Of a stretch of DNA of 64,000 nt, positions 1 through 12,196 are shown piece by piece. The position numbers were made by a program, and so were the translations under genes. The DNA comes from Pseudomonadota bacterium. GTDB lineage: Bacteria; Pseudomonadota; Alphaproteobacteria; Acetobacterales; Acetobacteraceae. Below the pieces are notes generated by a model. That model did no database searches, was not told the origin of the DNA, and saw only the letters and a list, made by a program, of their open reading frames with translations. Positions within the stretch are counted from its first letter, which is position 1. Every line of letters begins with the position of its first letter. The stretch spans positions 467,103-531,102 of the forward strand of contig JAJZVV010000001.1 of the NCBI GenBank assembly GCA_021845595.1. Direction: 5' to 3'.

Positions 1-2031
1 GAGGTCGCCATCGAGCGCCGGCTCGGGGTCGGCGAGCGAGAGGCCCAGCGCGCCGACCGCGTGCAGGTCCCCGGCATCGACGGCGAGGCCGGTCGCGCCG
101 AATCGCATCGGGGCCAGCTCGATGCCGGACTTGATCGCCAGCGGGCCGGACCCGAGCCATCTCCCGAGCTCGGGCTTGCCGAGCCGGGCGGCAAGCGCGG
201 CCGCGTCGGGATCGGCGAGGCGGAGGGCGAGATGCGCCCGCCGCGCCCCAACGTCAGCGCTGCCCTCCAGCGCCGCGGTGCTCGGCCCGAGCGCCGCCGT
301 CGCCTTGACCTCCAGCGCAGCGGGCGGGCCGGCGGCACGCAGATCGAGGCTGATCGGCCCGGCCAGGGCGGCGCGGATCGGCTCCGGCAGCGGCCATGGC
401 AGCACCCGCGGCGCCAGGGCCGCCAGCGGCGCGGCGTCCGGCCCGTCGAGCGCGAGATGCCCGTCGGTGACCCGCCCCTCCGGATCGAGCGCGCCGGCGA
501 GGCTGATCGCAACGCCGCCGACGCGCCCGTGCAGCGCATGCAGGGCGAGGCAGCAGGCGCTGCGCGCGGCGTCGAGGCGGAACCCGTCGATGGCGACCCC
601 ACCGGCTTCGGCGCGGGCGGCATCGATGACGAGATCGAGCGCGATCGGCGGCGGGACGGCGGCGAGAAACGGGTCGAGCGCCAGCTGGTCGAAGGCCAGC
701 CGTGCCACCAGCGCCGGTTCCCGGGTCAGGCTCAGCGTGCCGGACACCCGCGCCGCATCGAGGCTGCCGTCGAGGTCGCTCAGCGTCAGCCCGTCGCGCG
801 CGAGGCCGAAGCCGAACCCGAGCCGCGCGCCGTGCCAGACGGCGTCCGGCAGCGCGCGCGCCAGCTCCGGATCGAGCCAGCGCAGCGTCGCATGCAGATC
901 CGGCGCGGCCAGCTTCGCCGTGCCGCGCAGCGTCCCGGACGCCGCGAGATGGGCGCTGCCCTGGATCGTCGCCTCGCCCGGCAGGATGGCGCTCGCCGCG
1001 CGCAGGGAGAGCCCGTCGCCGGTGAGGTCGAAAGCGGCGCGCAGCCGGCGCAGCGCCCCGCCGCGCAGGGTCGCAGCCTCGGCCGAGAGATCGAGCCCGA
1101 CCGGGAAGGCCAGGGCCGAGCCCCGGCCCAGCGCCGCGAGCCAGGCATCGAGATCGAGCCGGCTGGCGGCGAGGGCGAGATCGAGCCGCAGCGCCGGGGT
1201 GAGCCGCAGCGCCACCGCCCCTTGCCCGGGCACGCCGCCGATGGACAGCGCGAGCGAGTCGGCGGCGGCGAGGCCGGCGGCGAAGGTCAGCCGCCCGGCG
1301 GCTTCGAACGGCACCGCGGGAGCCGGCAGCAGGGTCGCAAGGGACGGCGTGGCGAGGCGGATCTGCCCCGCGAACTCGCCCTGCGGGTCGATCTGGCCGG
1401 ACAGGCGCGCGCTCATCCCGCCATCGTCGGCGACCGTCGCCGTCAGCCCGGCCGACCCGCCCGCACCGGCGTCCGTCAGGCGGACGGCGAGGTGCAGGCG
1501 ACGGCCGAGCACCTGCGCGCTGCCCACCGCATCGAAGCCGCCCGCCGCCCCGCCGGCGGTGAGCAGAAGATCGATCTCGTCGACCGCCAGCGCACCGATC
1601 GCGAGCGTGCCGCCGGCGAGCCGCAGCCGCAGCCCTTCGCCGCTCGAGGGCGGCGCGCGTGGCAGGGTGATGGCAGCGGGCAGCGGCCACGGCAGGCGCA
1701 GGTGCGGATCGGCGAGCACGATGTCTCGCGGCGCCAGCCGGCCGGCGAGCAAGGGCAGCAGCGCCACGCGCAGCCGGATCGAGCCGGCGGCAACCGCGCC
1801 GTCGCCGTCGCCGATCCGGACCTCGCGGGCGATCAGCTCGGGTTCGGGCAACAGGCTGAGCCGGACCTCGCCGCCGATGCCAACGGGGCGGCCGAGCGCC
1901 GCCGAGACGAACCCTTCGATCGGGCGGCGGTAGCGGTTCCAGTCGAGCTGTTCCGGAACGATCCAGACGCCGACGGCCACCAGCACCGCAAGCACGGCGG
2001 CGAGAACGCCGAGGCCGCGCAACGCGCGCAC
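1..2031 (-). CDS. AsmA-like envelope protein (3' end outside window)
   Basis: Reading from a GTG at 2031, one base after the stop of the upstream hydantoinase gene, the frame stays open to the window edge (677 codons, no stop reached). The start MRALRGLGVLAAVLAVLVAVGV gives a short basic N-terminus and one hydrophobic helix (about residues 5-24). It is followed by ...VPEQLDWNRYRRPIEG, which matches the AsmA family opening (membrane anchor, then 'W..yr..ie..v..alG..v.i.G.v.l.l.P.p'). The remainder is a long, low-complexity Ala/Leu/Gly-rich beta-type repeat region, as expected for AsmA/TamB-like proteins. These are inner-membrane anchored periplasmic proteins linked to envelope and phospholipid homeostasis. 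The family call comes from pattern recognition of the N-terminus; the C-terminus cannot be judged. Long open frames on the opposite strand and in another minus frame are compositional shadows. Confidence 0.6.
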   Translation of the reverse strand, partial: MRALRGLGVLAAVLAVLVAVGVWIVPEQLDWNRYRRPIEGFVSAALGRPVGIGGEVRLSLLPEPELIAREVRIGDGDGAVAAGSIRLRVALLPLLAGRLAPRDIVLADPHLRLPWPLPAAITLPRAPPSSGEGLRLRLAGGTLAIGALAVDEIDLLLTAGGAAGGFDAVGSAQVLGRRLHLAVRLTDAGAGGSAGLTATVADDGGMSARLSGQIDPQGEFAGQIRLATPSLATLLPAPAVPFEAAGRLTFAAGLAAADSLALSIGGVPGQGAVALRLTPALRLDLALAASRLDLDAWLAALGRGSALAFPVGLDLSAEAATLRGGALRRLRAAFDLTGDGLSLRAASAILPGEATIQGSAHLAASGTLRGTAKLAAPDLHATLRWLDPELARALPDAVWHGARLGFGFGLARDGLTLSDLDGSLDAARVSGTLSLTREPALVARLAFDQLALDPFLAAVPPPIALDLVIDAARAEAGGVAIDGFRLDAARSACCLALHALHGRVGGVAISLAGALDPEGRVTDGHLALDGPDAAPLAALAPRVLPWPLPEPIRAALAGPISLDLRAAGPPAALEVKATAALGPSTAALEGSADVGARRAHLALRLADPDAAALAARLGKPELGRWLGSGPLAIKSGIELAPMRFGATGLAVDAGDLHAVGALGLSLADPEPALDGDL

Positions 2032-2032
2032 C

Positions 2033-5632
<3,600 letters not shown>

Positions 5633-5731
5633 GCCGCCTCGCCTTTCGCCGCCCGTTGAACGCCGCGCTCGCGTGCGAGGATGGCGGCGGCGTTTTGCCG
5701 CCGTCAACGCTCACGTGGTAAAGCGTGCCGA

Positions 5732-6505
5732 ATGAGCTATTGGGGCAAGATCATCGGCGGCATGGCGGGCTTCGCCATGGGCGGGCCGTTCGGCGCGGTG
5801 GTCGGCGCGGCGCTGGGCCACGCGGCGGATACCGGGATGCTGCCCAACGCCGGCTTCTCCGGCGGACCGGCCTTCGGTCCGGCCCGCCTCGCCGCCCTGC
5901 TCGGCCAGCGCGAGCAGCTGTTCGCCATCGCCATCGTCGTGCTCGCGGCCAAGCTCGCCAAATGCGACGGGCCGGTGAGCCGCGCCGAGATCGATGCATT
6001 CAAGCGGTATTTCCGCATCCCCGCGGGATCGGTGCGCGATGTCGGCCGGCTGTTCGACCAGGCGCGCGACAGTTCCGAGGGGTTCGAGGAGTATGCGGAC
6101 CGGCTCGGCACCGCGTTCGCGGACAATCCCGGGGTTCTGGAGGACGTCCTGGCGGCGCTGTTCGCCATCGCCCGTGCCGACCGGCCGTTGACCCGCGGCG
6201 AGGAGGCGTTCCTGGCCCGGGTGCATCGCGGCTTTGGCCTCAGCGCGGCGTCCTGGGAGCGCGCGCGCGGCGGCACGTCCCGCCCGACCGGACCCGATGC
6301 CGAGAATCCCTATGCGGCGCTCGGCCTGACCCGCTCGGCCAGCGACGAGGAGGTCCGTCAGACCTGGCGCCGGCTGATGCGGGAGAACCACCCCGACAGC
6401 CTGGCCGCGCGCGGCGTGCCGCCGGCCTTCGTCGCCAGCGCCACCGAGAAGGTGGCGCGCATCAATGCCGCCTGGGACCGGATCAAGCGCGAGCGGGGCT
6501 TGTGA
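5732..6505 (+). CDS. djlA: DjlA-like TerB-DnaJ co-chaperone
   Basis: The 257-residue protein starts with a Gly-rich hydrophobic segment ([25 protein letters not shown]), like the membrane anchor of DjlA. A TerB-like helical domain follows (about 55-165, ...[23 protein letters not shown]). A C-terminal J domain (about 190-257) carries the HPD signature in RENHPDSLA. DjlA proteins stimulate the ATPase of DnaK at the inner membrane. The start at MSYWGK matches family N-termini. It overlaps the amidase gene by four bases (GTGA), so the two are translationally coupled. The djlA-amidase pairing is common in Alphaproteobacteria (established knowledge, not checked here). Confidence 0.85.
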   Translation: MSYWGKIIGGMAGFAMGGPFGAVVGAALGHAADTGMLPNAGFSGGPAFGPARLAALLGQREQLFAIAIVVLAAKLAKCDGPVSRAEIDAFKRYFRIPAGSVRDVGRLFDQARDSSEGFEEYADRLGTAFADNPGVLEDVLAALFAIARADRPLTRGEEAFLARVHRGFGLSAASWERARGGTSRPTGPDAENPYAALGLTRSASDEEVRQTWRRLMRENHPDSLAARGVPPAFVASATEKVARINAAWDRIKRERGL

Positions 6506-7233
6506 ACCTCCTCATCCGGGCGCTGCCCAGCCCGAACCACGACGAACGGCCGGCCGGCGCGGCGATCGACATGATCGTGCTGCACTACACCGGGATGCAG
6601 AGCGCAGAGGCCGCACTCGACCGCTTGCGCGACCCGGAGGCGCGGGTCTCCGCGCACTACGTCGTCGGCGAGGACGGCGAGGTCTGGCAGATGGTGCCGG
6701 AGGAGCGGCGCGCCTGGCATGCCGGTGTCTCGTATTGGCGTGGACGGAGTGAGCTGAACGCCCATTCGATCGGCATCGAACTGGTCAATCCCGGCCATGA
6801 ATGGGGCTATCGGCCGTTTCCGGTGCTGCAGATCGCGGCGCTCTGCGATCTCTGTCTCGGCCTCCTCTCCCGCCATTCGATCCCGGCGCGCAACATCGTC
6901 GGGCACAGCGATATCGCCCCCGATCGCAAGCAGGATCCCGGCGAATTGTTCGACTGGGAGCAGTTGGCGATGAACGGCGTCGGGCTGTGGCCGGAGGGGG
7001 TGGCGGACCTCGGCATCGGCTCGGCGGTGCGCGACGCCGCCGGGCTCGCCCCGGTGCGCGCGGCGCTGGCCGCCGTCGGCTATCGCATCGCCCCCGAGGG
7101 CGGCCGGGATCCGGCGCTGGCGCAGGTGCTGCGGGCGTTCCAGCGCCATTGGCGGCCCGAGGCCGTGACCGGGCAGGCCGATGCCGGCACGCTGGTGCGG
7201 CTCGCGGCGGTGGCGCGGCTCTGTGGGAGTTGA
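6502..7233 (+). CDS. N-acetylmuramoyl-L-alanine amidase (AmiD type)
   Basis: Predicted 243-residue zinc amidase that cleaves the amide bond between N-acetylmuramic acid and the peptide stem. The Amidase_2 domain (about 10-150) shows the expected zinc ligands: His28 in MIVLHYTGM, and His135 and Asp145 in NIVGHSDIAPDRKQDPG. A C-terminal peptidoglycan-binding-like domain (about 175-243, ...LRAFQRHWRPEAVTGQADAGTLVRL) follows. No signal peptide is visible, so a cytoplasmic recycling role or a lipid-anchor-independent route is possible. GTG is the likely start because it overlaps the djlA-like stop as GTGA and begins the conserved NLLIR..PSPNHDER. Confidence 0.88.
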   Translation: MNLLIRALPSPNHDERPAGAAIDMIVLHYTGMQSAEAALDRLRDPEARVSAHYVVGEDGEVWQMVPEERRAWHAGVSYWRGRSELNAHSIGIELVNPGHEWGYRPFPVLQIAALCDLCLGLLSRHSIPARNIVGHSDIAPDRKQDPGELFDWEQLAMNGVGLWPEGVADLGIGSAVRDAAGLAPVRAALAAVGYRIAPEGGRDPALAQVLRAFQRHWRPEAVTGQADAGTLVRLAAVARLCGS

Positions 7234-7263
7234 CCATCGGCGCGGACGGACGCATCTCTGCGT

Positions 7264-7686
7264 CGCCAGACGGCCGGACGGCCGCCGTCGCGCGCCCATC
7301 GGGGTGGCGCGGCGGAGGAAAGTCCGGGCTCCACGGGAATGCGGTGCCGGCTAACGGCCGGCGGGGGCGACCCCAGGGACAGTGCCACAGAGAACAGACC
7401 GCCCGCGCAAGGTTTCGGCCCCCAGGCCGCAGCCCCGCGGGCAAGGGTGAAACGGTGCGGCAAGAGCGCACCGCGTCGGCGGCAACGTCGGCGGCACGGT
7501 AAACCCCACCGGGAGCAAGACCGAATAGGGGCGGCCGGCGGCATCCCGCGAGGGGTGTGACGCGAGGGCATTCCCGCCCTGCCGCCCGGGTTGGTCGCGT
7601 CAGGCGCGCCGCGAGGCGCGTCGCAGAGGAATGGCCGTCTCGCACCGCGAGGTGCGGACAGAACCCGGCTTACAGGCCGTCTGGCG
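7264..7686 (+). ncRNA. rnpB: RNase P RNA, bacterial class A
   Basis: The ends form a perfect 12-bp P1 helix: CGCCAGACGGCC at 7264-7275 pairs with GGCCGTCTGGCG at 7675-7686. Inside lie the universal core blocks GAGGAAAGTCCGGGCTCC (7315-7332), an AGAGGAATGG-type block (7625-7634) and ACAGAACCCGGCTTACAGG (7658-7676). The length, about 423 nt, is slightly above E. coli's 377 and typical of GC-rich alphaproteobacteria. It is the catalytic RNA that trims tRNA 5' leaders. Only about 30 bases separate it from the amidase stop, so its promoter probably lies inside that gene or it is processed from a read-through transcript. Confidence 0.96.
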
Positions 7687-7848
7687 CCTTCCCCCAATCC
7701 GCTCGGCGGCGTCGATCGGCCCTCAATGAGAACGAAACGCGAATATTTGGTTAATACATGGTTCCTCCAGTTGCATCTTTGCTACGTCCTTTAACCTACT
7801 GACGAATAGCCTGGGCTTTTCTCCCGCACGTCGCTTCGGCAGCGCAAA

Positions 7849-7883
7849 TCCCTTTGACGCCCATATCTACCCATGATATTCCA
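7849..7883 (-). promoter_or_regulatory. MraZ-box-like array, four pentamers at 10-base spacing
   Basis: Reading the minus strand there are TGGAA (7879-7883), TGGGT (7869-7873), TGGGC (7859-7863) and AGGGA (7849-7853), each separated by exactly five bases. The known E. coli MraZ operator is a set of TGGGN pentamers with five-base spacers ahead of mraZ. Here the middle two fit perfectly and the outer two are degenerate. The array is on the strand opposite to mraZ and covers the candidate promoter, consistent with autorepression. Confidence 0.6.
7854..7882 (+). promoter_or_regulatory. Candidate promoter of the dcw cluster
   Basis: TTGACG at 7854-7859 is a near-consensus -35. With a 17-base spacer the -10 would be TATTCC (7877-7882), which is weak; GATATT at 7875-7880 is an alternative with a shorter spacer. 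The position inside the pentamer array supports it. The implied leader to mraZ is about 130 bases. Confidence 0.4.
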
Positions 7884-8017
7884 TGAAACCCCAAGAGGCG
7901 GCGCGTGAGCCCGCCATACAGCGGGCGGCTGTCCCGGCAAGGGCGCAGCCCCGGGGTTGGCGAAATCGGATGCCGCGACGGCGCGGCGCGAGGGCGGGAG
8001 GTCGGCAAGCCCGGTCG

Positions 8018-8491
8018 ATGACCCAGTTCTGGGGCACACATCAGAACCGGCGCGACGCCAAAGGGCGGGTCTCCGTGCCGGCACAGTTCCGCGCCGCGCT
8101 CCGCGTCCTCGGCGAGGGCGAAGCGACGCTGGTGCTGCGCCCGTCGCACAAGCACAGCTGCATCGAGGCCTGGCCGCAGAGTCTGTTCCAGGAACTGGAG
8201 ACGCCGCTCGCGCGGCTCGACCAGTTCAGCGATCCGCACGACGATCTCGCGCTCACGCTCTACGCGGATGCCTATCCGATCGAGCCGGACAAGGAAGGAC
8301 GCATCATCCTCCCCGAATCGCTTGCCGCCTTCGCCGGACTCGGCGAGACGGTGGTGTTCATGGGATTGGGTCGAACCTTCCAGATCTGGGAGCCGGCGGC
8401 CGCCGAGCAGCGGCGGGCCGAGGCCCGGGTCCGGGCGCGGGAACTGACGCTGGCAGGCATCGGGGCCGGCGCGGCCGGCGGCAAGGCATGA
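8018..8491 (+). CDS. mraZ: MraZ transcriptional regulator
   Basis: MraZ is an AbrB-fold DNA-binding protein that forms rings and represses its own promoter, and so the dcw operon. The 157-residue product has the two expected SpoVT/AbrB-like repeats, marked by [16 protein letters not shown] (about 10-25) and [14 protein letters not shown] (about 89-102). The ATG at 8018 begins [17 protein letters not shown], which fits family starts; the upstream open frame lacks similarity. An Ala/Gly-rich tail ends in the four-base overlap with rsmH. It is the first gene of the cluster, and a candidate operator array lies about 135 bases upstream. Confidence 0.95.
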   Translation: MTQFWGTHQNRRDAKGRVSVPAQFRAALRVLGEGEATLVLRPSHKHSCIEAWPQSLFQELETPLARLDQFSDPHDDLALTLYADAYPIEPDKEGRIILPESLAAFAGLGETVVFMGLGRTFQIWEPAAAEQRRAEARVRARELTLAGIGAGAAGGKA

Positions 8492-9441
8492 GCGTCCATC
8501 GGCCCGTCCTGCTCGAGCCGGCCGTCAAGCTGCTCGCCCCGCGCGACGGGGGCCGTTATCTCGACGCCACGTTCGGCGGCGGCGGCTATGCCGAGGCGAT
8601 CCTGACGCGGGCGCACTGCACGCTTTTCGCCATCGACCGCGATCCGGCAGCGATCGCCCGCGGCGCCGCGCTCGCCGCGCGCTTCCCGGGGCGGCTGCAT
8701 CTTCTGGAGGGGCGCTTCGGCGACATGCTCGCCCTGCTCGAAGCCGCCGGTGTCTCGCGGCTCGACGGCGTGGTCATGGACCTCGGCGTGTCGTCCTTTC
8801 AGCTCGACGATCCCGCCCGCGGCTTCTCGTTCCGCGCCGACGGCCCGCTCGACATGCGCATGGGCGCCGACGGGCCGACCGCAGCGACGATGGTGAACCG
8901 CCTGCCCGAACGCGAGCTCGCGGATCTGCTGTTCGAACTCGGCGAGGAGCACCACGCACGCCGCGTCGCCCGCGCCATCGTCGCCGCGCGCGCCCTGGCG
9001 CCGATCGAGACCACCGGCCGGCTCGCGGGCATCATCCGCGCCGTGGTGCCGCGCGACGTCTCCGGCATCGACCCGGCGACGCGCTGCTTCCAGGCGCTGC
9101 GTCTCAAGGTCAATGACGAACTGGGCGAGATCGAGCGCGGCCTCGCCCAGGCGGCGTCCCTGCTCGGCCCGGGTGGGCGGCTCGTCGTCGTCTCCTTCCA
9201 TTCGCTGGAGGACCGGCTGGTGAAGCGCTTCATGGCCCGGGCCTGCGGCCGCGCCGGCTCGCCGTCGCGCCACGACCCCGCCGCGCTCACCGCCGCCGCG
9301 CCGCCATCGTTCCGGCTGCTCACCGCCCAGCCGCTGCGGCCGGACGCGGCCGAGACCGCAGCGAACCCCCGCGCCCGCAGCGCCCGGCTGCGCGCGATCG
9401 AGCATCGGTACCCGGAAGGCGGCACGGAGGCGGCACCATGA
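8488..9441 (+). CDS. rsmH: 16S rRNA (cytosine1402-N4)-methyltransferase RsmH
   Basis: A SAM-dependent methyltransferase of 317 residues (formerly MraW) that modifies C1402 of 16S rRNA. It starts [16 protein letters not shown] and contains the SAM site [14 protein letters not shown] (about 25-38). It also has the family motifs [21 protein letters not shown] and [18 protein letters not shown], and near the end [15 protein letters not shown]. Length is normal. It overlaps mraZ by ATGA and ftsL by four bases. Confidence 0.97.
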   Translation: MSVHRPVLLEPAVKLLAPRDGGRYLDATFGGGGYAEAILTRAHCTLFAIDRDPAAIARGAALAARFPGRLHLLEGRFGDMLALLEAAGVSRLDGVVMDLGVSSFQLDDPARGFSFRADGPLDMRMGADGPTAATMVNRLPERELADLLFELGEEHHARRVARAIVAARALAPIETTGRLAGIIRAVVPRDVSGIDPATRCFQALRLKVNDELGEIERGLAQAASLLGPGGRLVVVSFHSLEDRLVKRFMARACGRAGSPSRHDPAALTAAAPPSFRLLTAQPLRPDAAETAANPRARSARLRAIEHRYPEGGTEAAP

Positions 9442-10199
9442 TCCGCCCGTTCACCTTGCTCTGCCTGCTGCTTGCCGCGGCCTCCGGGGTCTACCTCTAT
9501 CAGGTGAAGCACCGCACGCGGCTGCTGGACCGGCAGATCGTGCAGGTGGTTCGCCAGGACGAGACCGCGCGTCAGCGGATCGGCATCCTCAAGGCCGAGT
9601 GGATGCTGCTCAACCAGCCCGACCGCCTCGCCGACCTCGCTGGACGGTACCTGGCGCTGAAGCCGGTGGCACCGACCCAGTTCGTCACCGAAGCCGATCT
9701 CGACCGCCGCCTCGCGGCCCTGCCCGAGCCCCCCGCCGCGGCGCCGAATGGCGCCATCGCCGACGCGCCGCGCCCGGCGATGGAAGCCGCGGCCGCACCG
9801 GTGCAGCTGGCAACCGCGCCGGTCGCGCCGGTGCGATCCCCGACCGCGGCGGCGAAACCGCATGCGGTGGTGGCGAGCACGGATCGGCGCGGCCCCGGGC
9901 AGCGGGACGCGCCGCGACGGCCTGATGGCAGCGCCGATGCCGCGCCGGCGCTGCGCGGCGTTCCGCTGCCGCTGGCCGCTCCCCTCGCCTCCTCCCCGGC
10001 GACCTCGCACCCGGTCGGCGCCGCAGTGCTGCGAACCGCCGCCACGCAGCCGACCGCGCCATCCGCGGCCCTGGTCCGCATCGGGCGGGGCATGACGACG
10101 ATCGTCTCGCCGCCGCCGGCCTCCGCCGGCTCGGCCCTCGGCATGGCGGGCGCGGCCCTGCCGCCGCCGACGCCGCCGGCTCCGGCGCGCGCGCCATGA
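9438..10199 (+). CDS. ftsL: FtsL-like division protein with long Ala/Pro tail
   Basis: Position between rsmH and ftsI and the architecture identify FtsL. It has a short cytoplasmic N-terminus, one TM helix (about residues 5-21, [19 protein letters not shown]) and a short coiled-coil region ([31 protein letters not shown], in two turns). A conserved [20 protein letters not shown] segment follows. FtsL joins FtsB and FtsQ in the septal complex that activates FtsW/FtsI. The product is 253 residues, more than twice the length of E. coli FtsL (121). The extra C-terminal half (about 100-253) is Ala/Pro-rich, low complexity and probably disordered in the periplasm. It overlaps both neighbours by four bases. 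Confidence 0.85.
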   Translation: MIRPFTLLCLLLAAASGVYLYQVKHRTRLLDRQIVQVVRQDETARQRIGILKAEWMLLNQPDRLADLAGRYLALKPVAPTQFVTEADLDRRLAALPEPPAAAPNGAIADAPRPAMEAAAAPVQLATAPVAPVRSPTAAAKPHAVVASTDRRGPGQRDAPRRPDGSADAAPALRGVPLPLAAPLASSPATSHPVGAAVLRTAATQPTAPSAALVRIGRGMTTIVSPPPASAGSALGMAGAALPPPTPPAPARAP

Positions 10200-12196
10200 A
10201 CGACCAGCCCGGACCGAACCCGGCCGAGCCCGTCGCACCGCCGCCCTACAGCGCGCCGGCGCGCAGCTTCGGCGCCCCGCGCGAGGCCGGGGTGCCACGT
10301 ATGGAGACGGTGCGCGTCACCGCCCCGGACCTCGCGCGGCGCGCGGCGATGGCCCGCACCCGCCGGCGGCTGGTGGTCGCCGCTTGGGCCTTTGCCGGGC
10401 TGTTCCTCGCCGTCGCCGGCAAGCTGACGCTCGCGACCGTGGTCGCGCCGCTCAAGCCGAAGCTGCCGGAAGCCGTGCGCGTGCCGGAGCCCGATCGCGC
10501 CGAACCGGCGGGGCCGCGCGTCGAGCGGGCGATGATCGTCGACCGCAACAACCAGATTCTCGCCGTCTCGCTGCCGACCGCCGAACTCTATGCCAACCCG
10601 CGCGAAATGATCGACCCGGCGGAGGCGGCGCACCGCATCAAGCAGGCCGTGCCGCGGCTCGACGAGGCGGAGATGCGGGCGCATCTCTCGGCCGCCAAGG
10701 CCTTCGTCTACCTCGCCCGCCGCCTGTCCCCGCGCGAGGAACTGGCGATCAACGGCCTCGGCATCCCCGGCGTCTATTTCCAACCGTCCGAGCGCCGGCA
10801 CTACCCGCTCGGCCGCGTTGCCGCGCAGGTGCTCGGCGGCGTCGATGTCGATGAACATGGCGTGGCCGGCGTCGAGCGGTTCTTCGATTCGCGCCTGACC
10901 GGCAGCGCCGACCCCCTGCGCCTGTCGCTCGATATCCGCGTCCAGGCGGTGGTGCGCGAGGAACTGGCCGCGGCAATGGCCGAATTCCAGGCCATCGGCG
11001 CCTGCGGCATCGTCATGGACGTGCGCACCGGCGAGGTGCTGGCGATGGTCAGCCTGCCCGACTACGACGCCAACGCCTTCGGCGCGACGCCGGCGGAAGA
11101 TCGGTTCAACCGTGCCGTCACCGGCATGTACGAGCCCGGCAGCACCTTCAAGCTGCAGACCGCGGCGATGGCGCTCGACGCCGGCGCGGTGCACATCTGG
11201 GACCAGTTCGACGCCGCGCACCCGATCCATATCGGGCGCTTCACCATCACCGATTTCGAGGGCAAGCACCGCTTCCTCTATCTGCCGGAGGTTCTGGCCT
11301 ACTCGTCCAATCTCGGCGCCGCGCATATCGCGCTCACCGCTGGCGCCGAGCGCCAGCGCGCCTGGCTCGGCGCCATGGGCATGTTCCGCCGCATCGGCGT
11401 CGAACTGCCGGAGGCGGGAATGCCGCTCGCGCCGCCGGCCTCGAACTGGAAGGAAGCGGCGACGATGACCATCGGCTTCGGCCACGGCATCGCCGTCTCG
11501 CCCCTGCATGTCGTGCGCGGCACCGCGGCGATCGCCAATGGCGGGCTCGTCGTCACCCCGACGCTGCTCGCGCGCGCCGACGGCACGCCGGCCGAAGCGG
11601 TGCGGGTGATGCAGCCGGCCACGTCGGACCTGATGCGCAAGCTGATGCGCCTCGTGGTCACCGAGGGCTACGGCAAGAAAGCCGAGGTGGCGGGATATTT
11701 CGTCGGCGGCAAGACCGGCACGGCCGAGAAGGTCGGCGGCCACGGCTACAAGAAGCACGCCAATGTCAGCGCGTTCGTCAGCGTCTTCCCGATGAACGCG
11801 CCGCGCTACGCGGTCTACATGATGCTCGACGAGCCGCACGGCAACGCGTCCACGGGCTTCTTCTCCACCGCCGGCCAGGTCTCTGCTCCGGCCGCCGGAC
11901 GGGTGATCGCGCGGATCGGGCCGATGCTCGGCCTGCTGCCCGAGACTGCCGACGCGCCGACGATCGAGGCCGCGCTGGCGATTCCGCTGCAGCCCGCGCA
12001 TCCCGGCGCGCGGGCGCCGACCGGCCTGGCCGCGGCCCCGGACCATCCGCGCGACGCCGCCCGCGAGCGCGCCCCGCGCCGCCTGCCGCTCGTTCCCGCG
12101 ACGCCGACGATGCCGCAGGACGCCCGCCACGAGGCCGCCCTCGCCGTGCCGGTGGCGCCGGCGGGCTACGCGGTCGCCGCCGATGCGGCTCGCTGA
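10196..12196 (+). CDS. ftsI: Septal peptidoglycan transpeptidase FtsI (PBP3)
   Basis: A 666-residue class B penicillin-binding protein that cross-links septal peptidoglycan together with FtsW. The cytoplasmic N-terminus is Pro-rich (1-58) and one TM helix lies around 60-80 (VVAAWAFAGLFLAVAGKLTL). The PBP dimerisation domain follows, then the transpeptidase domain with the SxxK motif STFK (Ser316), the SxN motif in AYSSNLGAAH, and KTGTAEK beginning at Lys506. The C-terminal 60 residues are Ala/Pro-rich. The gene overlaps murE by 14 bases. Confidence 0.96.
   Translation: MNDQPGPNPAEPVAPPPYSAPARSFGAPREAGVPRMETVRVTAPDLARRAAMARTRRRLVVAAWAFAGLFLAVAGKLTLATVVAPLKPKLPEAVRVPEPDRAEPAGPRVERAMIVDRNNQILAVSLPTAELYANPREMIDPAEAAHRIKQAVPRLDEAEMRAHLSAAKAFVYLARRLSPREELAINGLGIPGVYFQPSERRHYPLGRVAAQVLGGVDVDEHGVAGVERFFDSRLTGSADPLRLSLDIRVQAVVREELAAAMAEFQAIGACGIVMDVRTGEVLAMVSLPDYDANAFGATPAEDRFNRAVTGMYEPGSTFKLQTAAMALDAGAVHIWDQFDAAHPIHIGRFTITDFEGKHRFLYLPEVLAYSSNLGAAHIALTAGAERQRAWLGAMGMFRRIGVELPEAGMPLAPPASNWKEAATMTIGFGHGIAVSPLHVVRGTAAIANGGLVVTPTLLARADGTPAEAVRVMQPATSDLMRKLMRLVVTEGYGKKAEVAGYFVGGKTGTAEKVGGHGYKKHANVSAFVSVFPMNAPRYAVYMMLDEPHGNASTGFFSTAGQVSAPAAGRVIARIGPMLGLLPETADAPTIEAALAIPLQPAHPGARAPTGLAAAPDHPRDAARERAPRRLPLVPATPTMPQDARHEAALAVPVAPAGYAVAADAAR

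Larger units (their letters stand above)
7687..8017. other. Control region between rnpB and mraZ
   Basis: This 331-base stretch holds no convincing gene; the reading frame entering mraZ from 7883 is open but has no family similarity. Its first half is AT-richer than the surroundings (7735-7885). It contains the TTGACG promoter candidate and the pentamer array described separately. TTAA-containing words at about 7751 and 7792 resemble CtrA half-sites but do not form a full site. Confidence 0.6.

Noticed and set aside
7745..7800. Possible CtrA sites (TTAA-containing words near 7751 and 7792)
   Set aside because: Only half-sites; TTAA-N7-TTAA is not completed, so not reported as a feature.
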